The notes under the pieces: model-generated
The model's database searches: none
What the model saw: only the letters and a program-made list of their open reading frames with translations
What the model was told of the DNA's origin: nothing
Shown: piece by piece, positions 30,103-35,619 of the stretch
Layout of the letters: each line of letters begins with the position of its first letter
Numbering within the stretch: the first letter of the stretch is position 1
Position numbers and translations under genes: made by a program
DNA from: Planctomycetota bacterium
Lineage (GTDB): Bacteria > Planctomycetota > PLA2
Assembly (NCBI GenBank): GCA_027297745.1
Contig: JAPUHK010000289.1
Span: forward strand, 1 to 35,619
Direction of reading: 5' to 3'
DNA: 35,619 nucleotides

Positions 30103-30798
30103 CTAAGCGCTAGATTCCTCGTTCCTTTCGGGCTCCTCCGCAGGCGCCGCGTCCGCGGCCGCTTCCTTGGCGGGCGCTTCCGCAGCGGGCGCTTCCGCGG
30201 CGGGCGCTTCCGCGGCAGGCGCTTCCGCGGCAGGCGCTTCCTCGGCGGGCGCTTCCTCAGCCGGAGCCGGTGCCGCCGGGGCCTCTTCGGGAGCACCGCC
30301 AGCCTGGTCCACCCGGGCCTGCAGGCAGCGGGCGAGGCCGGCCCCCGCTCCGTTCACGGAGACGGCCAGGCCGCGCGCTGATCCCAGCACCGCGGACAAG
30401 AGCATGCCCAGCAGCGTGGGCTTGTCCGGAATGGCCGCCAGATCGAGCAGGTCCGCGGCGTCCACGATGTCGCCCTCGACGAAGCCCCCGCGCAGCTCGA
30501 CGAGGTTCTTCTGGGCCGCTTCGACCAGCACCTTGGCCAGCGCGATCACCTCGCCGCCGAGCGCGAGCGCGGTCTGCCCCCGGAAGTGGTCGGCCAGAGC
30601 CCGGTGCTTCTCGCCGAGCGCGAAGCGCGAAGTGCGGTTGTGGACCATGCGCAGGCGTGCGCCGCCTTCACGCAGCCGCGCGCGCAGGCCGTGGGTCTGC
30701 TGCGCGTCCATCGGCTTCAGGCCAACCACGAGAACGTCGCCGGACTCCAGGAGCCCCTCGACCTCCGCGGCCATCCATAGCTTTACGTCTCTAGGCAC
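30103..30798 (-). CDS. rplJ: 50S ribosomal protein L10 with Ala/Pro/Glu repeat tail
   Basis: L10 anchors L7/L12 dimers to the stalk base. The N-terminal globular part shows VEGLLESGDVLVVGLKPMDA, RMVHNRTSRFALGEKHRALA and GGEVIALAKVLVEAAQKN. The L12-binding helix is near LGSARGLAVSVNGAGAGLAR. The protein has 231 residues instead of about 165-175: the last 60 are a low-complexity tail built on the pentad EAPAA. The start is a GTG at 30798, supported by GAGGAGG seven bases upstream. The rplA-rplJ gap is only 12 bases, so the classical L10 leader RNA is absent here. Confidence 0.94.
   Translation of the reverse strand: MPRDVKLWMAAEVEGLLESGDVLVVGLKPMDAQQTHGLRARLREGGARLRMVHNRTSRFALGEKHRALADHFRGQTALALGGEVIALAKVLVEAAQKNLVELRGGFVEGDIVDAADLLDLAAIPDKPTLLGMLLSAVLGSARGLAVSVNGAGAGLARCLQARVDQAGGAPEEAPAAPAPAEEAPAEEAPAAEAPAAEAPAAEAPAAEAPAKEAAADAAPAEEPERNEESSA
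30173..30262. repeat. Six 15-bp tandem repeats coding the L10 tail
   Basis: Six consecutive units of the form GGCGCTTCCGCGGCA occur with one or two changes each. They encode the pentapeptide repeat A-(A/E)-E-A-P on the minus strand. The units stay in frame, so changes in copy number would only lengthen or shorten the L10 tail. Confidence 0.85.
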
Positions 30799-30810
30799 GC
30801 CCCATCCTCC

Positions 30811-31494
30811 TCAAGCCACCGCCAGGTTGATCCCCGGGCCCATGGTGGGGGCCAGAGACGCACTCACGATGAAGTTGCCCTTCGCCGCTGCGGGGCGCAG
30901 GCCCCGCACGTGGTCGAGGAAGGCGTCCACGTTTTCCGCCAGCTGCTTGGACTCGAAGCTGCGCTTCCCCATCACGGCGTGGACGTTGCCGCCGGAGTCG
31001 GTGCGGAACTCGATCTTGCCCGCCTTGAACTCCTTCACGGCCTGGCCTACCGCCTGCACGACCGTCCCCGACTTCGGGGAGGGCATCTTGCCCTGCGGAC
31101 CGAGCACACGGCCCAGCTTGCCTACCACCTTCATCATCGAAGGATGGGCGATGGCCAGGTCGAAGTCGCTCCAGCCGCCCTGGATCTTGTCCGCCAGGTC
31201 CTGGCCGCCCACGTGGTCGGCGCCGGCCTCCGTGGCGGCTTCCGCGTCCGGCCCTTCGGCGAACACGAGCACGATCACCTTCTTCCCGGTCCCGTTGGGG
31301 AGCGAGAAGGAGCCGCGCACGAGCTGGTCCGACTTCGTGGCGTCGATGCCGAGTCGCACCGCGAGCGTCACCGTCTCGTCGAATTTGGTCTTGCTGAACT
31401 TGCCGATCAACTCCGCGGCGTCCGCGATGCTGTAGCGGCGGTTCTTCTCGACCCGCGTTTCCGCTTCCCGGTAGCGTTTACTTCGCTTTGCCAT
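30811..31494 (-). CDS. rplA: 50S ribosomal protein L1
   Basis: L1 forms the mobile L1 stalk that releases E-site tRNA, and it represses the L11 operon in E. coli. Blocks seen are [59 protein letters not shown] and the C-terminal [13 protein letters not shown]. The 227-residue length is standard. It is 39 bases after rplK. Confidence 0.97.
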   Translation of the reverse strand: MAKRSKRYREAETRVEKNRRYSIADAAELIGKFSKTKFDETVTLAVRLGIDATKSDQLVRGSFSLPNGTGKKVIVLVFAEGPDAEAATEAGADHVGGQDLADKIQGGWSDFDLAIAHPSMMKVVGKLGRVLGPQGKMPSPKSGTVVQAVGQAVKEFKAGKIEFRTDSGGNVHAVMGKRSFESKQLAENVDAFLDHVRGLRPAAAKGNFIVSASLAPTMGPGINLAVA

Positions 31495-31533
31495 GTTTCG
31501 TGGTCCTAGCGTCTTGCGACTCCCACAAACCCA

Positions 31534-31959
31534 TTAACCGACCACCTCGATGCCGCAGGAGCGGGCCGTCCCTTCGATGATCCGCTCCGCGGCCTCCGGA
31601 GAGGCCGCGTTCAGGTCTTCCATCTTCGTTTGCGCGATCTCGCGCACCTGGGCACGCGTGACCTGCGCCACGGCCTCGCGGCCGGGTTCCTTCGAGGCCT
31701 TGTCCAGCCCCGCCGCCTTCTTGAGCAGTACGGCGGCCGGCGGCGACTTGGTGATGAAGCTGAAGCTGCGGTCCCGGTAGACCGTGATCACGACGGGGAT
31801 CGTGATACCGCCCTTGTCGGCCGTGGCGGCGTTGAACTGCTGGACGAACTGTCCGATGTTCACGCCGTGTTGGCCCAGCGCGGGTCCCACCGGCGGGGCC
31901 GGAGTGGCGGAGCCGCCGGGGCCCTGCAGCTTGATCTTCGCGGTGATCTCTTTGGCCAT
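31534..31959 (-). CDS. rplK: 50S ribosomal protein L11
   Basis: L11 forms the base of the GTPase-associated centre, the thiostrepton site, and signals to RelA. The N-terminal domain reads [39 protein letters not shown] and the C-terminal domain includes [19 protein letters not shown]. It has 141 residues. The ATG abuts the nusG stop codon. Confidence 0.98.
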   Translation of the reverse strand: MAKEITAKIKLQGPGGSATPAPPVGPALGQHGVNIGQFVQQFNAATADKGGITIPVVITVYRDRSFSFITKSPPAAVLLKKAAGLDKASKEPGREAVAQVTRAQVREIAQTKMEDLNAASPEAAERIIEGTARSCGIEVVG

Positions 31960-32490
31960 CTAGATGGACTCCACCTGCCAGTAACCGAGCTCCACCGAAG
32001 TAGGCCGGTTGAATACCGTGATCATGACCTTGACGACGCCCTTCTTCGCGTCCACTTCGTCGACTACGCCGTCGTAGTTCTCGAAGGGCCCCTCCTTGAT
32101 CTTTACCGCATCGCCGGTCTTGAATTGGATGTCCAGCTTGGGCTTGTCCTCGCCCTTCTCCGCCTGCCCGAGGATCTTCTGCACCTCGTCCTCGGACATG
32201 GGCTGGGGCTTGCCGTGCGCGCCGATGAAGTCGCCGACGCCCGGCGTCTCCCGGATCAGGAACCAGCTCGGCTCGTCCAGATCCATCTCCACGAGCACGT
32301 ACCCCGGGTAGATCTTGCGCTTGACGGTGCGCTTCTTGCCGCTGCGGATCTCGCTGACGGTCTCGGTGGGGACCAGGATGCGCGGGATGCGTTCCTGCAG
32401 CGCCTTCGACTTGACCCGGGTCTCCAGACCTCGGCGCACACGGTCTTCCTGACCGCTCGCCACCCGAAGGACATACCACTGCATACCCAT
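31960..32490 (-). CDS. nusG: Transcription termination/antitermination protein NusG
   Basis: NusG binds the polymerase clamp through its NGN domain and S10 or Rho through its KOW domain. The NGN part has WYVLRVASGQEDRVRRGLET, KRKIYPGYVLVEMDLDEPSW and FLIRETPGVGDFIGAHGKPQ. The KOW domain has FKTGDAVKIKEGPFENYDGV. The length is 176 residues from the ATG at 32490, two bases after secE; a second ATG two codons later is also possible. A much longer upstream frame overlaps secE and is not part of the gene. Confidence 0.96.
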   Translation of the reverse strand: MGMQWYVLRVASGQEDRVRRGLETRVKSKALQERIPRILVPTETVSEIRSGKKRTVKRKIYPGYVLVEMDLDEPSWFLIRETPGVGDFIGAHGKPQPMSEDEVQKILGQAEKGEDKPKLDIQFKTGDAVKIKEGPFENYDGVVDEVDAKKGVVKVMITVFNRPTSVELGYWQVESI

Positions 32491-32492
32491 GA

Positions 32493-32918
32493 TCAGATGA
32501 ACAGTTGCAACAGCCTGGAGATGGCCTGGTCGAACATGAACAGGGCGGCGGTCAGCACGAGGGCGACCAGAATGACGATCACCGTGGCGTTGCGGGATTC
32601 TTCGGGCGTCGGCCACGAGACCTTCTTCATCTCGGATTCGGTCTCGATCAGCGCGTTCACCGTAGCCGGCCGGGACAACCAGCGGCGGATGCCCCAGGCG
32701 CCGACGATGAAGAGCGCCGCGCAGAAGACGAATTGGAGCGAGAACGGAACCCTCAGCAGCGGCAAGCTGTCGAACACAGCCAGCGGGATCAGCGCCGTGT
32801 CCTTGGGCGACTGGATCCAGGCGTACAGCTCCACGCACCCCAGAAGGAGTGTGATGATGAGCCCCAGCGTCGCGCTGAGACGCGCCAGACTGCCCTGGCC
32901 TGCTTTATAGGCTCCCAT
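32493..32918 (-). CDS. secE: Preprotein translocase subunit SecE, three-helix form
   Basis: SecE clamps SecY. It has 141 residues and three membrane helices (about 13-35, 58-77 and 112-130), like the E. coli protein and unlike the single-helix minimal SecE. The conserved amphipathic segment ESEMKKVSWPTPEESRNATV lies just before the last helix. It follows tRNA-Trp and precedes nusG, its usual neighbour. No rpmG (L33) is found in the tuf-secE gap. Confidence 0.94.
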   Translation of the reverse strand: MGAYKAGQGSLARLSATLGLIITLLLGCVELYAWIQSPKDTALIPLAVFDSLPLLRVPFSLQFVFCAALFIVGAWGIRRWLSRPATVNALIETESEMKKVSWPTPEESRNATVIVILVALVLTAALFMFDQAISRLLQLFI

Positions 32919-32952
32919 TCCGTGGACCGTGGCCTACCGCCCTTTCGAATCT

Positions 32953-33028
32953 TGGCACGGGCGGGAGGAGTCGAACCCCCAACCGCCTGATTTGGAATCA
33001 GGTGCTCTGCCAGTTGAGCTACGCCCGT
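32953..33028 (-). tRNA. tRNA-Trp (CCA)
   Basis: The 76-base gene folds as a cloverleaf with acceptor ACGGGCG/CGCCCGT, D-loop, and anticodon stem CCTGA/TCAGG around TTCCAAA. The anticodon CCA is at 32993-32995. The T-arm contains GGTTCGA. The 3' CCA is encoded. It lies between tuf and secE, a common position for tRNA-Trp. Confidence 0.97.
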
Positions 33029-33049
33029 ATGTTGCGGCTTCCGCCCTCC

Positions 33050-34255
33050 TTACTCGATCACCTTGGTGACGATGCCCGCACCCACCGTGCGCCCGCCTTC
33101 GCGGATCGCGAAGCGGAGTTGCTCCTCCATCGCGATCGGCTTGCCGATCTCGATGTTCATGCGGATGTTGTCGCCCGGCATGCACATCTCGGCGTCGTGC
33201 AGGCTGATGGCACCGGTGACGTCCGTCGTCCGGAAGTAGAACTGCGGACGATAGCCGTTGAAGAACGGGGTGTGACGCCCGCCCTCTTCCTTGGTCAGCA
33301 CGTACACCTCGGCCTCGAACTTGGTGTGCGGAGTGATCGATCCGGGGGCAGCGACCACCATGCCGCGCTCCAGGTCGTCTTTCTCCACGCCGCGCAGCAG
33401 CACGCCGACGTTGTCGCCGGCCTGCCCCTCGTCCAGCGTCTTGTTGAACATCTCGACGCCGGTCACGACCGTCTTGCGCGACTCCTCCATGAGGCCCACG
33501 ACCTCGACGTTGTCGCCGACCTTGACGACGCCGCGCTCGATGCGGCCCGTGCCGACCGTACCGCGGCCCTTGATCGAGAAGACGTCCTCGATCGACATCA
33601 GCAGCGGCTTGTCGGTCTCGCGCGGGGGCAGCGGGATGTAGCTGTCGGCCAAAGACATGAGCTCGAAGATGCACGCGCTCTCCGGGTTGTCGGGACCGGG
33701 GTTCTCGGTGGTCATCGCGGGGAACGCAGCGCCCTTGATGACGGGAATCTCGTCGCCCGGGAACTCGTACTCGCTCAGCAGCTCGCGTACTTCCAGCTCG
33801 ACCAGCTCGAGCAGCTCGGGGTCGTCGACCAGGTCGATCTTGTTGAGGAAGACCACCATGGACGGGACGCCGACCTGGCGCGCCAGCAGGATGTGCTCGC
33901 GCGTCTGGGGCATCGGGCCGTCCGACGCGTCGACCACCAGGATGGCGCCGTCCATCTGCGCGGCGCCCGTGATCATGTTCTTCACGTAGTCGGCGTGGCC
34001 GGGGCAGTCGACGTGGGCGTAGTGACGGTTCTCCGTCTGATACTCCACGTGGGCGACCGCGATCGTCACGACCTTGGTCTCGTCGCGCACGGTGCCGCCC
34101 TTGGCGATCTCGTGGTACGTCTTGACCTTCGCGTCCTTGCTGACCGGAAGCGTACGCATGATCGCCGCAGTCAGCGTGGTCTTGCCGTGGTCGATATGCC
34201 CGATCGTTCCGATGTTGACGTGGGGCTTCGTCCGCTCAAAGACTTCCTTGGCCAT
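33050..34255 (-). CDS. tuf: Elongation factor Tu with divergent switch I
   Basis: EF-Tu delivers aminoacyl-tRNA to the ribosome. G1 is GHIDHGKT (19-26), G3 is DCPGH (83-87) and G4 is NKID (139-142). Domains II and III are complete ([52 protein letters not shown]). The effector loop is unusual. Where almost all EF-Tu proteins have EEKARGITINTAH, this one has [14 protein letters not shown]: Thr64, the magnesium-binding threonine, and His69 are kept, but Arg-Gly-Ile becomes Lys-Val-Val, and the loop is about two residues longer. I recall a similar loop in planctomycete EF-Tu. It has 401 residues. The start is the ATG at 34255 with GAGG upstream. It is the only tuf in the window. Confidence 0.97.
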   Translation of the reverse strand: MAKEVFERTKPHVNIGTIGHIDHGKTTLTAAIMRTLPVSKDAKVKTYHEIAKGGTVRDETKVVTIAVAHVEYQTENRHYAHVDCPGHADYVKNMITGAAQMDGAILVVDASDGPMPQTREHILLARQVGVPSMVVFLNKIDLVDDPELLELVELEVRELLSEYEFPGDEIPVIKGAAFPAMTTENPGPDNPESACIFELMSLADSYIPLPPRETDKPLLMSIEDVFSIKGRGTVGTGRIERGVVKVGDNVEVVGLMEESRKTVVTGVEMFNKTLDEGQAGDNVGVLLRGVEKDDLERGMVVAAPGSITPHTKFEAEVYVLTKEEGGRHTPFFNGYRPQFYFRTTDVTGAISLHDAEMCMPGDNIRMNIEIGKPIAMEEQLRFAIREGGRTVGAGIVTKVIE

Positions 34256-34336
34256 CTCGTGGTCCTCTTGTTTCCCTTCCGTCCGGCATCCCCCCGCGGA
34301 GGTCCCTCCCCCGCCGGCGGTCCGGATCATCTGCGT

Positions 34337-34411
34337 TGGAGCTGGTGACGGGACTTGAACCCGTGACCTCCTCCTTACCAAGGAGGTGCTCTACCGCTGA
34401 GCTACACCAGC
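34337..34411 (-). tRNA. tRNA-Thr (GGT)
   Basis: The 75-base cloverleaf has acceptor GCTGGTG/CACCAGC, D-arm TAGCTCAGCGGTAGA, anticodon stem CCTCC/GGAGG with loop TTGGTAA (anticodon GGT at 34377-34379) and a GGTTCAA T-loop. The 3' CCA is encoded. It lies 81 bases upstream of tuf; that gap holds the tuf SD and nothing else I can identify. Confidence 0.97.
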
Positions 34412-34463
34412 ATCGTCTTCTACTTTTCAGCGCGCCGCGCACTGCCGCTACTCGACGTTCGTC

Positions 34464-34537
<74 letters not shown>

Positions 34538-34590
34538 ATGCGTGCCCCGATATCTGGACGAATTCTGGGGCTCCCGGACAAGAAACCCGC

Positions 34591-34618
34591 ATTCTAGGGG
34601 GCCTCTGGACACTGTCAA
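34591..34618 (-). promoter_or_regulatory. Near-consensus promoter for tRNA-Gly-tRNA-Thr-tuf
   Basis: On the minus strand a perfect TTGACA (34613-34618) is followed after 16 bases by TAGAAT (34591-34596, 5 of 6). The tRNA-Gly gene begins 53 bases further on. It is the best promoter match in the window and probably drives tRNA-Gly through tuf and beyond. Behind it a GGCCCTC/GAGGGCC stem (34629-34644) separates it from the divergent plus-strand gene. Confidence 0.75.
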
Positions 34619-34746
34619 CAAGCCGCGGGGCCCTCTCGAGGGCCGCGAAACGCTCCCTGAGGCCGAGCCCTTCGGCGACCCGGCCCTGACCGCGCGCCGC
34701 TTCTGGACGTCCGCATCGTTGGGCGAAATGCCCCCGGGAGGCCGCC

Positions 34747-35187
34747 ATGTCGGAGATCGAAGTACGCCTTTCCCGGCTCGAAACGAGCAATCGGCTCATG
34801 AAGCGGGCGTTTTTCCTCCTCCTCGCCCTGCCTGGGGCAGCCCTGCTCATGGGGCAAGCCGCCCCCGACTCGCCGCCGCAGGCGTTGATCCTGAAGGACG
34901 CGGCCGGGGCCGAGCGCTGCTTTCTGGGTGTCGATGACGACGGAGCGGCGGTGCTGCGGCTACGCCATCCCGGCACGAAGGCCGCCGTAGTCCTGCGGCT
35001 GACGGCCGACGGCAACCCGCAGCTGCAGGGCAGGGACGTCACGGGCGCGACCCGCTTCGGCGTAGACAGCCGAACCCATGGCTGCACACGGGTTTACCTC
35101 CGCGACCAGACGGGGAAACGCCGCGCCGAGCTGATCGTCAGCCCGACCCGCGGACCCTGGCTCCGTCTCGTGGGCCGCAAGCACTAG
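34747..35187 (+). CDS. Membrane-anchored small beta-repeat protein of unknown function
   Basis: The 146-residue protein has an N-terminal basic and polar segment (MSEIEVRLSRLETSNRLMKR). One hydrophobic helix follows (about 21-36, AFFLLLALPGAALLMG), with AAPDSPPQ after it, so it is an anchored or exported protein. The rest consists of three similar units starting near 50, 97 and 119. Each has the pattern D..(G)..R....V...G....L.L (KDAAGAERCFLGVDDDG, RDVTGATRFGVDSRTHG, RDQTGKRRAELIVSPTRG), suggesting stacked beta-hairpins. Cys58 and Cys113 could pair outside the cytoplasm. GGGAGG precedes the ATG. It is the only complete plus-strand gene and lies inside the tRNA-Tyr/tRNA-Gly-tuf block. No named family is recognised. 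Confidence 0.75.
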   Translation: MSEIEVRLSRLETSNRLMKRAFFLLLALPGAALLMGQAAPDSPPQALILKDAAGAERCFLGVDDDGAAVLRLRHPGTKAAVVLRLTADGNPQLQGRDVTGATRFGVDSRTHGCTRVYLRDQTGKRRAELIVSPTRGPWLRLVGRKH

Positions 35188-35204
35188 CCGAGTGCTTGGC
35201 GGAC

Positions 35205-35244
35205 AGCCTTCGCCCGCTGCTCGGTCGAGCAGCGAGCGAAGGCT
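35205..35244. terminator. Long stem-loop between the plus-strand gene and tRNA-Tyr
   Basis: AGCCTTCGC and CGCTGCTC pair with GAGCAGCG and GCGAAGGCT around GGTC, giving 17 base pairs with one C/A mismatch. The structure begins at the last A of the tRNA-Tyr CCA and ends 18 bases from the plus-strand stop. A smaller GCACT/AGTGC stem (35181-35195) overlaps that stop. No T run exists on either strand, so I infer a bidirectional, perhaps factor-assisted terminator or a 3'-processing guide for tRNA-Tyr. Confidence 0.6.
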
Positions 35245-35329
35245 GGTGCCGAGGGTGGGCCTCGAACCCCCGTAGGCGTAAGCCAGCGGATTTACAGTCC
35301 GCCCCAGTTGACCACTTTGGTACCTCGGC
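35244..35329 (-). tRNA. tRNA-Tyr (GTA)
   Basis: This is an 86-base class II tRNA with acceptor GCCGAGG/CCTCGGC, anticodon stem and loop CGGACTGTAAATCCG (anticodon GTA at 35293-35295), the expected long variable arm, GGTTCGA in the T-arm and an encoded CCA. In many bacteria tRNA-Tyr is directly followed by tRNA-Gly, tRNA-Thr and tuf; here a plus-strand gene intervenes. Confidence 0.97.
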
Positions 35330-35341
35330 GTAGAGGCCTCG

Positions 35342-35369
35342 ATCCTAGCGGGACCCCTACCCCTGTAAA
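35342..35369 (-). promoter_or_regulatory. Candidate promoter of tRNA-Tyr
   Basis: On the minus strand TTTACA (35364-35369, 5 of 6) and TAGGAT (35342-35347, 4 of 6) are 16 bases apart, and the tRNA begins 12 bases after the -10. The spacing suits a tRNA promoter. Between it and the partial gene at the right edge (35370-35487) I see no further feature. Confidence 0.6.
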
Positions 35370-35487
35370 GGAACCCCCTGCGCCGCGACGCGCTGGCGGC
35401 TCGGTCTAGAGAGGGCAGGTCCGTAGAGACTTGACCCTACTCCCCGGCCCCGAGGGCGCCTTGTGCCAGAGACGCGAGGCAGCCCTG

Positions 35488-35619
35488 CTACCGCTTCTCC
35501 CCGTGCTCCTCCCACGCCTTCATGATGTCGCGGTGCAGCGGGACGTTTTGGAGCATCGTGTCGCGGTACTCTTGAGGCGCGTGCTCGCGGGCGTCCATCA
35601 ACAGCCGGTGTGCTTCTTC
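35488..35619 (-). CDS. C-terminal fragment of an unidentified protein
   Basis: The frame is open from the right edge to the TAG at 35488-35490 and gives 43 residues, including LLMDAREHAPQEYRDTMLQN, VPLHRDIMKAWEEHG and the final EKR. It is charged and helical. The YR...L.NVPLHR.I pattern recalls the last residues of some large TPR-containing proteins, but this is too short to name. The gene's start lies outside the window. Confidence 0.55.
   Translation of the reverse strand, partial: EEAHRLLMDAREHAPQEYRDTMLQNVPLHRDIMKAWEEHGEKR

Noticed and set aside
30173-30262. Tandem 15-bp repeats as a CRISPR array
   Set aside because: The units are contiguous, without spacers, and lie in frame inside rplJ.
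30799-30810. L10 leader RNA upstream of rplJ
   Set aside because: The rplA-rplJ gap is 12 bases, too short for that element.
33029-33049. rpmG (L33) between tuf and secE, as in many bacteria
   Set aside because: Only tRNA-Trp and short spacers lie there, with no room for a 50-codon gene.
35370-35487. Terminator or TTGACC-based plus-strand promoter near the right edge
   Set aside because: I found no convincing stem with a T run, and the TTGACC has no matching -10 or downstream plus-strand gene.

Overview
This is a 35.6 kb, GC-rich bacterial chromosomal window carrying the core translation and transcription gene block. Almost everything is on the minus strand, so transcription runs from high to low coordinates. 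The protein sequences suggest a member of the Planctomycetota or a close relative in the PVC group. The clues are an EF-Tu whose switch I reads [18 protein letters not shown], an L2 with [10 protein letters not shown] in place of DHPHGGGEGR, and a zinc-type S4. That placement rests on my memory of family signatures and was not searched.

Layout in transcription order. At the right edge is the C-terminal end of an unidentified protein (35488-35619). Next is tRNA-Tyr with its own promoter and a long stem-loop at its 3' end. A plus-strand gene for a small membrane-anchored repeat protein (34747-35187) interrupts the usual tRNA-tuf block. A near-consensus promoter then leads into tRNA-Gly, tRNA-Thr, tuf, tRNA-Trp, secE, nusG, rplK, rplA, rplJ and rplL. 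A structured 217-nt gap precedes rpoB and rpoC. The str genes follow (rpsL, rpsG, fusA), then a promoter-bearing gap and the S10, spc and alpha clusters without a break: rpsJ, rplD, rplW, rplB, rpsS, rplV, rpsC, rplP, rpmC, rpsQ, rplN, rplX, rplE, rpsN, rpsH, rplF, rplR, rpsE, rplO, secY, adk, map, infA, rpmJ, rpsM, rpsK, rpsD, rpoA, rplQ.

Downstream of rplQ there is a 195-bp element with imperfect terminal inverted repeats flanked by TA on both sides, which looks like a MITE. After it comes a tightly coupled accessory operon: a 42-residue membrane microprotein, a 278-residue protein of unknown function, miaB and ribD. At the left edge a plus-strand gene converges on ribD; only its C-terminal part is in the window.

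The genes work together in an obvious way: they supply the ribosome, its elongation factors, the RNA polymerase core, NusG, the SecYE translocon, N-terminal methionine removal (Map), nucleotide balance (Adk) and initiation (IF-1). Start and stop codons overlap through most of the block, so translation is probably coupled.

The most notable departures from the textbook arrangement are the absence of rplC (L3) between rpsJ and rplD, the MITE-like insertion, the non-canonical EF-Tu effector loop, and the divergent gene inserted into the tRNA-tuf block. Most of the window is otherwise conserved housekeeping DNA, and I see no CRISPR array, phage, defence island or biosynthetic cluster.
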